A stretch of DNA of 64,000 nucleotides from Pontibacter aydingkolensis. GTDB taxonomy: Bacteria > Bacteroidota > Bacteroidia > Cytophagales > Hymenobacteraceae. Below the pieces are notes generated by a model. That model was given only the letters and a program-made list of their open reading frames with translations. It searched no databases and was not told where the DNA came from. This document shows, one piece after another, positions 26,554-35,344 of this stretch. Where the stretch lies: positions 120,260 to 184,259 of the forward strand of contig NZ_JAHYXK010000010.1 of assembly GCF_019443125.1 (NCBI RefSeq), in the 5' to 3' direction. Numbering within the stretch: the first letter of the stretch is position 1; the number at the start of each line of letters is the position of its first letter. A program made the position numbers and the translations under genes.

Positions 26554-27058
26554 AAACCTTTTCTCCTTTAGTTAGCCAAATACCCCAGGCGGTGGAATAA
26601 GCATGTACTCGTTGTGTGGAGCCTTTGGCATTATAAACAGCAAAACCGTTGTTCACCCACTCAAAAATACCGCCATACAAGTTGTATACGTTAGTATAGC
26701 CTTCCTTCTTTAGTTTTTCACCGATCTTTTCGCTGCGGTAACCAACAGAGCAGTATACCACCAATAGAGTTGTTTTAGGCAGATGTCGCACTTGCTCCAT
26801 AACAAAGCTATCGTAATCAACTAATAGTGCCCCCTTCAGGTGACTTACTTCGTACTCGCTTTTAGACCTGGTATCCAGCAACACAACATTGTTCTGGCTG
26901 CCTAGCTTCTGATGCAGACGTGCAGGCGTAATAACAGGTACTGTATTATTATACAAACCTTTAAGCACAGTATGATACGCACTGTTTTTGATTTGCCCAA
27001 ATGTATTGAACACTAGGATAAATTTGAATGCTAAAAGTATAGCTGTTTTCCTGATCAT
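26546..27058 (-). CDS. Exported rhodanese-like protein
   Basis: A 170-residue protein with an N-terminal signal-like segment (MIRKTAILLAFKFILVFNTFGQ), so it is probably periplasmic. The rhodanese domain covers about 40-150, with LLDTRSKSEYEVSHLKGA and the active-site loop VVYCSVGYRSE, whose Cys would carry the persulfide or bind the substrate. It lies between arsS and the DUF2064 gene. A role in the arsenical pathway is guilt by association only. Confidence 0.85.
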   Translation of the reverse strand: MIRKTAILLAFKFILVFNTFGQIKNSAYHTVLKGLYNNTVPVITPARLHQKLGSQNNVVLLDTRSKSEYEVSHLKGALLVDYDSFVMEQVRHLPKTTLLVVYCSVGYRSEKIGEKLKKEGYTNVYNLYGGIFEWVNNGFAVYNAKGSTQRVHAYSTAWGIWLTKGEKVYE

Positions 27059-27066
27059 GTAACGGA

Positions 27067-28134
27067 CTATTTCACGGTTTCGCCGCCACAGCTGGAGCCT
27101 GCCCCGGCGGTGCAGCCATAGCAGTGCTGGTTAAGTATAATGTGGCGGTTATCCAATGCATGGGTTTCAAAATCGCGGATATGCTGCGGTGCACTTTGTG
27201 CTACTCCCAGGTCGAGCATCTGGTTAAAGTCGCAGTCATATAGATAGCCATCCCAACCCACCGAAACCGTATTACGGCACATGACACTGGCAGCAGCAGC
27301 GGGGTTGAAGGCATCTACCAGCTTTTGCATGTAACTTTCGTAGTTGCCGCTTTGCACCAGGTAATCCAAATAACGGCTGATGGGCAGGTTAGTAATACAG
27401 AACAGGCTATTAAATTCTATGTCAAAGCCACTTTTAAGACGGCGCTTAAACTCTGCTTCCAACGCTTTTTGCCCACTGGGCAAAAAGGCCCCGGTTGGGT
27501 TGTATACCAGGTCAAGCAACAGGCCGCTTCCCTCCTTTCCGTAACCAACGGCATTCAGCATCTGCAGTGCCTTAACCGATTTCTCGAAAACGCCATCTCC
27601 ACGCTGTGCATCAGTTCGCGAAGCCATAAAATATGGCAGCGACGATACTACGTGTACATTATGTTGTTTAAAGAACTCAGGCAGGTCGTTATACTTTTTG
27701 TTGGCAAGTATAATAGTGAGATTACAGCGCACGATCACCTGCCTCCCCAAGTTAGTAAGTTCCTTCACAAACCAGCGGAAGTCCGGATTCATTTCCGGGG
27801 CGCCACCTGTCAGGTCTACAGTCGTAATTTGTGGGGAGTGCTGCAGCGCGTCTAAACACAACTGCATGGTGTCGCGGGTCATAATCTCTTTGCGGTCCGG
27901 TCCGGCGTCTACGTGGCAGTGCTTGCAGGTTTGGTTGCACATTTTGCCAACGTTTATTTGCAAAATAGTAGTGCCTGTGGGTGTTAGCGGAAAAAGATCA
28001 TGCTCACGTAATCGTGCTGCAAACGCCGGAAATTGCTCTCCGTGGCTGCTAGGCTGCTGCAGTACATTTAACTGATAAAGCGAATTGGCTAGTTCGTGTT
28101 GCTGCCCTTTTAAAGACTTTGTGGAAAACACCAT
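27067..28134 (-). CDS. arsS: Arsenosugar biosynthesis radical SAM protein ArsS
   Basis: A 355-residue radical SAM enzyme. CNQTCKHCHVDAGPDRKE carries the CxxxCxxC cluster motif, followed by VDLTGGAPEMNP (SAM-binding GGE-like region). The C-terminal Cys-rich part (CRNTVSVGWDGYLYDCDFNQM and HCYGCTAGAGSSCGG) matches the ArsS/TIGR04167 group. ArsS is held to transfer a 5'-deoxyadenosyl group to a methylated arsenical, on the way to oxo-arsenosugars. Some relatives use selenocysteine; this one uses Cys. The usual partner ArsM methyltransferase is not in the window. Confidence 0.9.
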   Translation of the reverse strand: MVFSTKSLKGQQHELANSLYQLNVLQQPSSHGEQFPAFAARLREHDLFPLTPTGTTILQINVGKMCNQTCKHCHVDAGPDRKEIMTRDTMQLCLDALQHSPQITTVDLTGGAPEMNPDFRWFVKELTNLGRQVIVRCNLTIILANKKYNDLPEFFKQHNVHVVSSLPYFMASRTDAQRGDGVFEKSVKALQMLNAVGYGKEGSGLLLDLVYNPTGAFLPSGQKALEAEFKRRLKSGFDIEFNSLFCITNLPISRYLDYLVQSGNYESYMQKLVDAFNPAAAASVMCRNTVSVGWDGYLYDCDFNQMLDLGVAQSAPQHIRDFETHALDNRHIILNQHCYGCTAGAGSSCGGETVK

Positions 28135-28137
28135 AGG

Positions 28138-28473
28138 CTACATACTTACTTCTTTCACCTTGTTCATCATCTGCACGCCATGCACCAGTGCGGCTCCTCC
28201 TTTTATAGCTGCTGTTACATGCAGCGCCTCCATCATCTGAGCCTCATCGGCACCCTTCTCCAGGCAGTCGGTGCTATAGGCGTCTATGCAGTAAGGGCAC
28301 TGAACAGCATGGGCAACTGCCAGCGCAATTAAAGATTTCTCGCGTGCAGTTAAGGCGCCTTCTTTAAAAACATCAGCGTAGTAGTCAAAGAATTTGCGGC
28401 CTAGCTCAGGCTGCCACTCTGTAATGTTTCCAAATTTGGCTAAGTCTGCTGGGTTATAATAAGTCTTATCCAT
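28138..28473 (-). CDS. Arsenosugar-associated AhpD/CMD-domain peroxidase-like protein
   Basis: A 111-residue carboxymuconolactone decarboxylase/AhpD-fold protein. CPYCIDAYSTDCLEKG carries the CxxC redox pair and the nearby His-free helix typical of AhpD relatives, preceded by REKSLIALAVAHAVQ. Proteins of exactly this type precede arsS in Bacteroidota and are annotated as arsenosugar-biosynthesis-associated peroxidase-like. It starts the operon, three bases before arsS. Confidence 0.85.
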   Translation of the reverse strand: MDKTYYNPADLAKFGNITEWQPELGRKFFDYYADVFKEGALTAREKSLIALAVAHAVQCPYCIDAYSTDCLEKGADEAQMMEALHVTAAIKGGAALVHGVQMMNKVKEVSM

Positions 28474-28737
28474 GGTTTCGAAGTATAAGTTTACTGTTAT
28501 TTAAATACGAGAGTTAAAATACGACAATTGTTTGGGTTTAGGATTTATAATTGTGAAACAGTGTAAGACACGTCATAGTTTTAAAGCAGAAAGTAGTTAA
28601 TACCAACTATGTAAACATAGAACAGATAACTCAAAACTATAAGAACTGTTTACAAAGTATAAAAAAGGCTACTAGCCTCTAAAGCCAACCATTATCGCGT
28701 AAAGCTGTATATTTATCCCGCAAGCAAACACAAAACT

Positions 28738-30102
28738 ATGGCCATACAAAGTATAAATCCAGCAACCGGAGAAGTTATTAAAACCTTTCAGGCTGATAGC
28801 CCTGAAGAAGTTACCGCTAAAGTAGAAGCTGCCGAGAAAGCCTTCCAGCAATGGAAAGAAGTAAGTTTTGATGAACGTGCAAAATACATGCACAAACAAG
28901 CCGATATTCTGGAGCAGGAAGCGGAAAAGTACGGCAGGATCATTACCCTGGAAATGGGCAAACCACTGAAAGATGCCATAGCCGAAGTTAAAAAATGCGC
29001 CAAAGCCTGCCGTTACTATGCTGATCATGCTGCAGAATTTATGGAGGATGAGCTTATCGAGACAGAGGCATCTAAAAGTATGATCGCATATGAGCCATTG
29101 GGCGTGGTCCTGGCCATTATGCCCTGGAATTTCCCGTTCTGGCAGGCATACCGTTTTCTTGCCCCTGCACTGATGGCGGGTAATGTTGGACTTCTGAAAC
29201 ATGCCTCTAATGTGCCGCAATGCGCCCTGGCTGTTGAAGAGATCGTTAGAAGATCCGGTTTTCCTGAAAACGTATTCCAGACATTACTCATAGGCTCTAA
29301 AGAAGTAGAAGCAGTAATTGAGAGCCCCATAGTAAAGGCTGTTACCCTTACCGGCAGCGAGGGAGCAGGTGCACAGGTGGCTGGCATTGCCGGACGCGAA
29401 ATAAAGAAAACAGTACTGGAACTGGGCGGCAGCGACGCATTTATTGTACTGGAAGATGCCGACCTGGATAAAGCAGCAGAGGTTGCTGTAAAATCCAGAA
29501 TGGTGAACACTGGGCAGAGCTGCATTGCCGCCAAGCGCTTCATCGTAGTAGAAAGTATAGCCGATGCCTTTCTAGACAAGATGAAGGAAAAGATGGCAAG
29601 TCTCAAGACCGGCGACCCATTAACAGAAGAGACAGATTACGGCCCGTTGGCACGCAAAGACCTGGCCGAAGACCTGGAGAAGCAAGTGCAGAAATCTGTT
29701 GCCAAAGGCGCAGAAATAGTACTCGATGGTGGCCGCAACGGAGATGACAGTGCTTACTTTAAGCCGATGATCCTGAAAAACGTGAAGCCTGGCATGCCTG
29801 CCTACGATGAAGAAATGTTTGGTCCGGTTGCTGCCATAATGGTTGTAAAAGACGAAGCAGAAGCCATCAAGATAGCCAACGACTCACGCTTCGGGTTAGG
29901 TGGTGCCGTCTGGACACAGGACAAAGAAAAGGGCCTGCGTGTAGCGCGTAAAGTAGAAACCGGAGCCATGTTCGTAAATGCCTTAGTTGCCTCCACTCCG
30001 GAAATGCCATTCGGGGGCGTTAAAAAATCAGGCTATGGCAGAGAGTTGTCTTACCTGGGCATCCGTGAGTTTGTAAACCAGAAAAGTATATGGGTAGCTT
30101 AG
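28738..30102 (+). CDS. NAD(P)-dependent aldehyde dehydrogenase, succinate-semialdehyde dehydrogenase-like
   Basis: A 454-residue aldehyde dehydrogenase. MPWNFPFWQA, the catalytic Glu in ELGGSDAFIVLEDADLD and the nucleophile Cys in NTGQSCIAAKRF are all present; the C-terminus ELSYLGIREFVNQKSIWV is typical of short succinate-semialdehyde dehydrogenases (GabD/Sad type). It oxidises semialdehydes such as succinate semialdehyde. No GABA transaminase is adjacent, so the substrate is inferred. Confidence 0.85.
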   Translation: MAIQSINPATGEVIKTFQADSPEEVTAKVEAAEKAFQQWKEVSFDERAKYMHKQADILEQEAEKYGRIITLEMGKPLKDAIAEVKKCAKACRYYADHAAEFMEDELIETEASKSMIAYEPLGVVLAIMPWNFPFWQAYRFLAPALMAGNVGLLKHASNVPQCALAVEEIVRRSGFPENVFQTLLIGSKEVEAVIESPIVKAVTLTGSEGAGAQVAGIAGREIKKTVLELGGSDAFIVLEDADLDKAAEVAVKSRMVNTGQSCIAAKRFIVVESIADAFLDKMKEKMASLKTGDPLTEETDYGPLARKDLAEDLEKQVQKSVAKGAEIVLDGGRNGDDSAYFKPMILKNVKPGMPAYDEEMFGPVAAIMVVKDEAEAIKIANDSRFGLGGAVWTQDKEKGLRVARKVETGAMFVNALVASTPEMPFGGVKKSGYGRELSYLGIREFVNQKSIWVA

Positions 30103-30115
30103 GAGTATGTTAATA

Positions 30116-30143
30116 AGCTAACCTAGCTTAAGCTGGGTTAGCT
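30116..30143. terminator. Possible hairpin terminator after the aldehyde dehydrogenase
   Basis: AGCTAACCTAGCTT (30116-30129) pairs with 30130-30143 with one wobble. The following text (atttcg) is a weak T tract, so termination is uncertain. Confidence 0.4.
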
Positions 30144-30179
30144 ATTTCGACCTTTGGGAGAAATCTATTTAAAACTTAT

Positions 30180-30300
30180 TGCTGTTTCGGGCATTCATGT
30201 CCGAAATAAAAACTGCTGCGGACATCCGTGTCCGCATATTCCGTGGACACAGATGTCCCCGGCAGGTTGCTTCCAGACATAGATGCCGGAAGAGCATTTA
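30180..30300. repeat. Cluster of GGACAT/ATGTCC palindromes
   Basis: Repeated GGACAT-type words in opposite orientation: CGGGCATTCATGTCCG, GCGGACATCCGTGTCCGC (about 30215-30232), GTGGACACAGATGTCCCC and a more decayed TTCCAGACATAGATGCCGGAA. This looks like several short palindromes of one family side by side. The rest of the gap (30103-30428) holds nothing else I can name. Confidence 0.6.
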
Positions 30301-30428
30301 TTGGTGACTAGAGGTAGGCTAGCCAAAGCTGCTTTAAACGTACTTGCTATAAATCCCGCAGCTTAATCTAAAAGAACAATCATCCAAAAAATCATATTTA
30401 ATCTATCCTAATCTCCTTAATCACCGGT

Positions 30429-31193
30429 CTAGCAATACCCCAACAACTTATAGATCAGGTAGCCTGCCACTTCGTGTATGAGTACATGCCAGGTGTTAAA
30501 GGCTGATGCGTTTGGAATGATAAGCTCATCGGGTGTAAAGCGGCGTTCGTACCCATAGAAATCGGCTGTAAAACTATCGGCCTTTACCCCTGCCTTCTCA
30601 AAACAGGCAGCTGCCCGCCGCATATGGAAAGCTGAGGTTACCAATAAAACCTTATTAAAACCGGGGTGCTTTTGTAAAAAGGCCGCTGTATTCGTGGCAT
30701 TTTCGCGGGTGTTGCGGCTGTTGCTTTCGGTTAAGATATCTTCTTCAGCCACACCTGCCATCAACAGTATTTTTTCGATTTGCTCTGCTTCCGGAATCCT
30801 GTCTGCCAGCACATAGCCACTTCCACCAGTTATAAGGATCTTATCGATCTTTCCCATCCTATACAGTTGTAAAGGGTGCAGAAAGCGGTCAGAGCCTTTG
30901 GAAGTATGAATGCGGTCTGGAACATCTTCGCGGTACGAGGTAACCCCTGTAAGTATAACAGCTACATCATAGTTGTCTACTTCGCTGATAGGCTTTGCTT
31001 CTATCTCCCAGGCTCGCCATGCTTCGTTTGAGATAAGCGGATTAGAAAATAACAGTAACAAACCCAGCGCACTCAGCAGTGAATTACGTTTCCATTTTGG
31101 TGATTTCAGAAACACCGCTAAAAGTAACAATACCACCACCCAGATAATGGGCATCAGCAGGAAATGAAGGGTTTTTGAAAGTATAAAAAACAT
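30429..31193 (-). CDS. ElyC/SanA/YdcF family membrane protein (DUF218)
   Basis: About 254 residues from the ATG giving MFFILSKTLHF; seven further codons are open upstream. Two N-terminal helices (about 3-30 and 38-58) precede the DUF218 domain: VAVILTGVTSYR, ITGGSGYV and NSRNTRENATNTAAFL, then LLVTSAFHMRRAAACFEKAGV. ElyC/SanA-type proteins affect envelope integrity and undecaprenyl-phosphate handling. It seems monocistronic. Confidence 0.85.
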   Translation of the reverse strand: MFFILSKTLHFLLMPIIWVVVLLLLAVFLKSPKWKRNSLLSALGLLLLFSNPLISNEAWRAWEIEAKPISEVDNYDVAVILTGVTSYREDVPDRIHTSKGSDRFLHPLQLYRMGKIDKILITGGSGYVLADRIPEAEQIEKILLMAGVAEEDILTESNSRNTRENATNTAAFLQKHPGFNKVLLVTSAFHMRRAAACFEKAGVKADSFTADFYGYERRFTPDELIIPNASAFNTWHVLIHEVAGYLIYKLLGYC

Positions 31194-31287
31194 GTAGCAG
31201 GACTCTGGGATCATTATAACACCAAACTTTAGAGCAGGTGCTTTAGAGTGCCAAATATACTAAAAGTATAGCCTGGTTTAAATCTGA

Positions 31288-31506
31288 TCAAAAGAATTTG
31301 CGGAACAGCCACAAGAGTATAGACAGTAGTATACTTAGCAAGATCATACTTGTAATAGGTGCAAAGAAACGCATGTTCTTCCGCTCTACTCTGATGTCGC
31401 CGGGCAAATGCCCAAACCAGCTAAACTTATCGCCGGCCAGCCATACTAGCAGACCGATAACAACAACAATGATACCTATGATAACAATTATTTTTCCGGC
31501 CTGCAT
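31288..31506 (-). CDS. DUF2905 small membrane protein
   Basis: A 72-residue protein with two membrane helices (about 4-24 and 50-69) separated by FSWFGHLPGDIRVERKNMRFFAPIT, the conserved loop of the DUF2905 family. Function unknown. It is probably monocistronic, upstream of the YdcF-like gene on the same strand. Confidence 0.88.
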   Translation of the reverse strand: MQAGKIIVIIGIIVVVIGLLVWLAGDKFSWFGHLPGDIRVERKNMRFFAPITSMILLSILLSILLWLFRKFF

Positions 31507-31517
31507 CTTTTATGATC

Positions 31518-31850
31518 CTGGTTATTAGTTGATTGTTGTTCGGATTGCAAAACGTAATACTATTACGTCTTAATAATGTTACGCCTTGTATATGTATAAG
31601 GATAAATGACAAAGACCTCGCGGCGTCTTTATGACCTGCGAGCGTCTAACCTGCCTGTTACAAAGCAATAACCCACCCCACGATCCAAAGCCTTTATCTC
31701 AGACGCTCGCAGGACCTCCGGACGCTGCGAGGTCTTTATCATCAGCGGAAAGAAAGACAAAGTATTCGACCAACGAATTACCATTTAACAATTCAACAAT
31801 TTAATCACCAACACTTCAACAATCAATAACGAATAAACACCCCACTTCTG
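31518..31850. repeat. Repeat island with ~40-base inverted arms
   Basis: The arms 31608-31647 and 31701-31740 are near-perfect inverted copies (GACCTCGC-GCGTC...GACCTGCGAGCGTCT type) around a 53-base centre. A related, more decayed copy is at about 43530-43637. Outside them lie a palindrome ACGTAATA-c-TATTACGT (31552-31568), a GT-rich tract on the left (about 31518-31542) and an AC-rich AACAATTCAACAA tract on the right (about 31766-31850). The whole gap 31507-31927 carries no ORF of note. Confidence 0.7.
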
Positions 31851-31887
31851 ATCCTTAAAAACCTTCGGAAATAACGCCATAAAAGGT

Positions 31888-31895
31888 TAAATTTG
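31888..31895 (+). promoter_or_regulatory. Putative -7 box of topB
   Basis: TAAATTTG fits TAnnTTTG and lies 32 bases before the TTG start of topB. The -33 element is not clear. Confidence 0.35.
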
Positions 31896-31927
31896 ACATC
31901 TGTTAAGATAACTAAATCCCTATTCGC

Positions 31928-34369
31928 TTGAAAGTTTGTATTGCTGAGAAACCGAGTGTTGCCCGTGAAATAGCCATGGTAATTGGTGCCAAAACCAAAA
32001 AAGACGGTTATTACGAAGGCAACGGCTATCAGGTAACCTGGACCTTTGGGCACTTTTGCACTTTACGCGAACCCGACGACTACCGCCCCGAGTGGAAGCG
32101 CTGGAGCCTCTACGACCTGCCCATGCTCCCGGAGCGTTACGGCATAAAGCTGATGAAAGATGCCGGAGTGCAAAAGCAATTCAGGATCATTCAGCAGTTA
32201 CTGGACAAGGCAGAGGAAGTGATAAACTGCGGTGACGCCGGCCAGGAAGGTGAAGTGATTCAGCGTTGGGTATTAACTGAGGCAAAGTATAAAAAACCTT
32301 TCAAACGCCTTTGGATATCTTCACTCACCGAAGACGCTATCCGACAGGGATTCGCCAAACTTAAACCTGGATCTGATTTCGATTCGCTTTACCAGGCGGG
32401 TAAAAGCCGCGCCATCGGCGATTGGCTGCTAGGCCTTAATGCCACACGCCTGTTTACACTGAAGTATGCCAACGGCAGCCGTCAGACACTTTCCATTGGC
32501 AGGGTGCAAACCCCTACCCTGGCCATGATCGTGAACCGCCACCACGAGATTGCCAACTTTGTGCCGCAGCCTTTCTGGGAGCTTAAAACCGTTTACCGCG
32601 ACACCACTTTCTCCAGCACCAACGGCCGTTTTCAGAAAGAGGAAGAGGCACAGAAGATAATGGAGGCGATCAAAGAAGCGGAACTGACCATTACAGACGT
32701 CGAGACAAAAAAAGGTACAGAATCTTCGCCAAAGCTATTCGACCTGACCTCATTGCAAATAGAGTGTAACAACAAGCTAAGTTTATCTGCCGATGAGACT
32801 TTGAAAACAGTTCAGAGCCTGTACGAGAAAAAAGTGGTATCATATCCACGTGTGGATACCACCTTTCTTCCAGACGATATTTACCCTAAAATTCCTGGTA
32901 TACTACAGGGTCTGAGCAATTACAGACAGGAAGTAGAGCCACTTTTACAATCCAAGATCCGGAAAACAAAAAAGGTCTTTAACAACAATAAAGTAACCGA
33001 CCACCATGCCATTATACCTACAGGTGCCGCAGCAGGTGGCTTGTATGGCCGTGAGGCGGATGTATATGACATTATCACCCGCCGTTTTTTAGCTGCTTTT
33101 TATCCGGATTGTATCGTAAGCAACACGACAGTTATGGCAGAGTCGGCGGGTTATTCTTTTAGGGTAAGAGGCAAGCAGATACTGGAACCGGGTTGGCGTG
33201 TACTGTATGGTGCCGAAGATGTAAAAGCCGACACAACAGGCAAGGAAGGCGAGAATAAAGACGAGGAAGAAGCAACCGGCGTTTTGCCTCACTTTGACAA
33301 AGGTGAACACGGCCCTCACGCACCCCTGCTCGACAAAAAGATGACCAATCCGCCTAAAGAGTATACCGAGGCTACGCTGCTACGCGCCATGGAAACAGCC
33401 GGCAAGCAAGTAGATAACGATGAGCTAAAAGAGGCATTAAAGGAAAACGGCATCGGAAGGCCATCTACCCGCGCCGCCATCATCGAAACCCTCTTCAAAC
33501 GCCAGTACATCCGGAAAGAGAAGAAGAAGATCATCCCTACCCAAATGGGCATAGACCTGATCGGCGTTATCCGGAACCAGACACTGAAGTCGGCAGAGAT
33601 GACCGGGCAATGGGAACGCAAACTGCGGCAGATAGAGGGTGGCGAGTTTAAGGCAGAGGATTTCTTAAAGGAACTGCAGGATTTTGTTATCAGCCTTGTG
33701 CAGGAAGTAAAGTATGACAAAGCCACTGTAACGCTGGAACCAGCACAGGAAGAGGCCAAACCAGCCGCTGCAAAGAAAAAGGCCACTACAGCCACTCCTA
33801 AAAAAGAACAGACAGCCACAAAAGGTTTAGGGTATTGCCCGGCCTGTAAAGAAGGCCATATACTTAAGGGCTCCAAGGCATTTGGTTGTATCCGGTTTAA
33901 AGAAGGCTGCCGTTTTCTGATTCCTATAGAACAACAGGGTAAGGCCTTAACAGAGAAGCAGGTGCAGGCCCTGTTAAGCAAAGGCAAAACTCCTGTGATA
34001 AAAGGCTTTAAAAATGAGCAAGGCGAAAGCTACGATGCCATACTTACCCTTGACGCCAAAATGCAACCGATGTTAAGCAAAATTGAGAAGGCCGCCGAGA
34101 CAGATCCGTTTGCGCAGTGCCCCCGCTGCAAACAGGGACGCTTGCTTAAAGGCAAGGCAGCTTATGGCTGCAGCAGGTTTAAAGAGGGCTGCCAGCTATT
34201 GGTACCCTTCCAAAAAGGTGGAAAAGAGCTTAGTGATAAACAGATAGCAGCGCTTCTCTTAAAAGGCAAAACACCTAAGATAAAAGGGTTTATTTCTGAA
34301 AAGACAGGAGAACCGTTTGATGCCGCACTAAGCTTTAACGAGCAGTGGCAGGTAGTTTACCAGTTTTAA
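31928..34369 (+). CDS. topB: DNA topoisomerase III (type IA)
   Basis: An 813-residue enzyme starting with TTG; MKVCIAEKPSVAREIA is the canonical Toprim start, so a later ATG is excluded. Toprim acidic residues appear in NCGDAGQEGEVIQRW, the active-site Tyr in VVSYPRVDTTFLP, and GIGRPSTRAAIIETL is the conserved core motif. It relaxes and decatenates DNA through single-strand passage. After about residue 635, two Cys4-like topoisomerase C-terminal repeats follow (CPACKEGH...GCIRFKEGC and CPRCKQGR...GCSRFKEGC). topB genes can mark integrative elements in Bacteroidota, but the neighbours here are ordinary chromosomal genes. Confidence 0.95.
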   Translation: MKVCIAEKPSVAREIAMVIGAKTKKDGYYEGNGYQVTWTFGHFCTLREPDDYRPEWKRWSLYDLPMLPERYGIKLMKDAGVQKQFRIIQQLLDKAEEVINCGDAGQEGEVIQRWVLTEAKYKKPFKRLWISSLTEDAIRQGFAKLKPGSDFDSLYQAGKSRAIGDWLLGLNATRLFTLKYANGSRQTLSIGRVQTPTLAMIVNRHHEIANFVPQPFWELKTVYRDTTFSSTNGRFQKEEEAQKIMEAIKEAELTITDVETKKGTESSPKLFDLTSLQIECNNKLSLSADETLKTVQSLYEKKVVSYPRVDTTFLPDDIYPKIPGILQGLSNYRQEVEPLLQSKIRKTKKVFNNNKVTDHHAIIPTGAAAGGLYGREADVYDIITRRFLAAFYPDCIVSNTTVMAESAGYSFRVRGKQILEPGWRVLYGAEDVKADTTGKEGENKDEEEATGVLPHFDKGEHGPHAPLLDKKMTNPPKEYTEATLLRAMETAGKQVDNDELKEALKENGIGRPSTRAAIIETLFKRQYIRKEKKKIIPTQMGIDLIGVIRNQTLKSAEMTGQWERKLRQIEGGEFKAEDFLKELQDFVISLVQEVKYDKATVTLEPAQEEAKPAAAKKKATTATPKKEQTATKGLGYCPACKEGHILKGSKAFGCIRFKEGCRFLIPIEQQGKALTEKQVQALLSKGKTPVIKGFKNEQGESYDAILTLDAKMQPMLSKIEKAAETDPFAQCPRCKQGRLLKGKAAYGCSRFKEGCQLLVPFQKGGKELSDKQIAALLLKGKTPKIKGFISEKTGEPFDAALSFNEQWQVVYQF

Positions 34370-34394
34370 AGTATACAGCATATGCTAAAACAGC

Positions 34395-34420
34395 AAAGGG
34401 GCACCTCACGGTGCCCTTAT
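34395..34420. terminator. Terminator between topB and the convergent lipoprotein gene
   Basis: GGGCACC (34399-34405) pairs with GGTGCCC (34410-34416) over a four-base loop, with A-rich text to the left and T-rich text to the right. Confidence 0.75.
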
Positions 34421-34439
34421 ACTTTTGTATACCTTTAAC

Positions 34440-34841
34440 TTACTTTACAGTAAACAGTACCTCTTTTTGCTCCAGGTTAGTGCGCTTGTCTGTTGCGGCT
34501 ACCTGCAATTTATACTCGCCCGGAGATACATTATTAAGGGCAATGGTAGTATCAAACTCTACCACATTCCTTTCCGGAAACTTTGAGAACGTAACTAGGG
34601 CCGTCTCTGAATTAACTCCTTTAACCGTAAACTGAAGGTCTTTAACTAAATCCTTATCTACAACCGTTACATTAACGCGCAGGCCTTGTGTAGTTGAAAT
34701 AGACTGGTTATTAGAAGGATTATTAATCGTAAGGCTTGGCTTTGAACCATCTGCCTGCATGCTTCCATCCTCAAAAAGATCTTCGCATGCCGTAAGCATA
34801 CATATGGCTGCCAATGAAGCAAGCATTGTTTTCAATTTCAT
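34440..34841 (-). CDS. Lipoprotein with Ig-like domain, unknown function
   Basis: A 133-residue protein with a lipobox LTAC at 16-19; the Cys is followed by acidic residues (CEDLFEDG), which in Bacteroidota can favour surface export. The mature part begins PSLTINNPSNNQSISTTQGLRVNVTVVDKD and ends in regular beta-strands (GEYKLQVAATDKRTNLEQKEVLFTVK), reading as one Ig/cadherin-like fold. It is monocistronic. I do not know its role. Confidence 0.75.
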   Translation of the reverse strand: MKLKTMLASLAAICMLTACEDLFEDGSMQADGSKPSLTINNPSNNQSISTTQGLRVNVTVVDKDLVKDLQFTVKGVNSETALVTFSKFPERNVVEFDTTIALNNVSPGEYKLQVAATDKRTNLEQKEVLFTVK

Positions 34842-35344
34842 GAATATTTTGACTAAAAGTTAACTCAATTTTCCTTTGGCGGTGGCATAAGCAGGTAGTT
34901 TTACCTTACTAATCTCACCTTGCAACAGGCTAATGTTGCACGGCGTAAACTTACAATTAAAATAAGAATTACAAAACACACCGAGCTGTAATCATTACAA
35001 TTTAAGCATATTACACAATCAAATAAAGTACAATAATAGTTCATCCAAATCTACTGAAACAGAGCTAAACACAGACAAGTCAACATATAGCTTGATATTA
35101 TACCAAAGAAGAAAAGTCCAAAATCGTGAGAAGCACGAGTCTGGTTAGGTCCAACCATTGCCTGCAAAAGACATGTGAGCATATTTAATGAAGTAGTTTT
35201 AGAAGAGGCAATCGCTGATTTTAAAACACAAGTAAGCTAATGCATTGATAACTAAACGGAATTACCTCCGTAAAAAAGCACGTCGCGGCACTTCATAAAT
35301 GCCACGTAAGTAGAATTTTTAAGTTTAACCATAAAAAAACAACT
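34842..35344. other. Gene-free stretch upstream of the Ser-Tyr-Gly protein
   Basis: About 500 AT-rich bases between divergent genes, so it holds both promoters. No ORF, repeat family or strong hairpin is recognised. Confidence 0.5.

Noticed and set aside
31928..34369. topB as evidence of an integrated conjugative element
   Set aside because: No integrase, relaxase, tra genes or attachment-site pair is present, and flanking genes look chromosomal.
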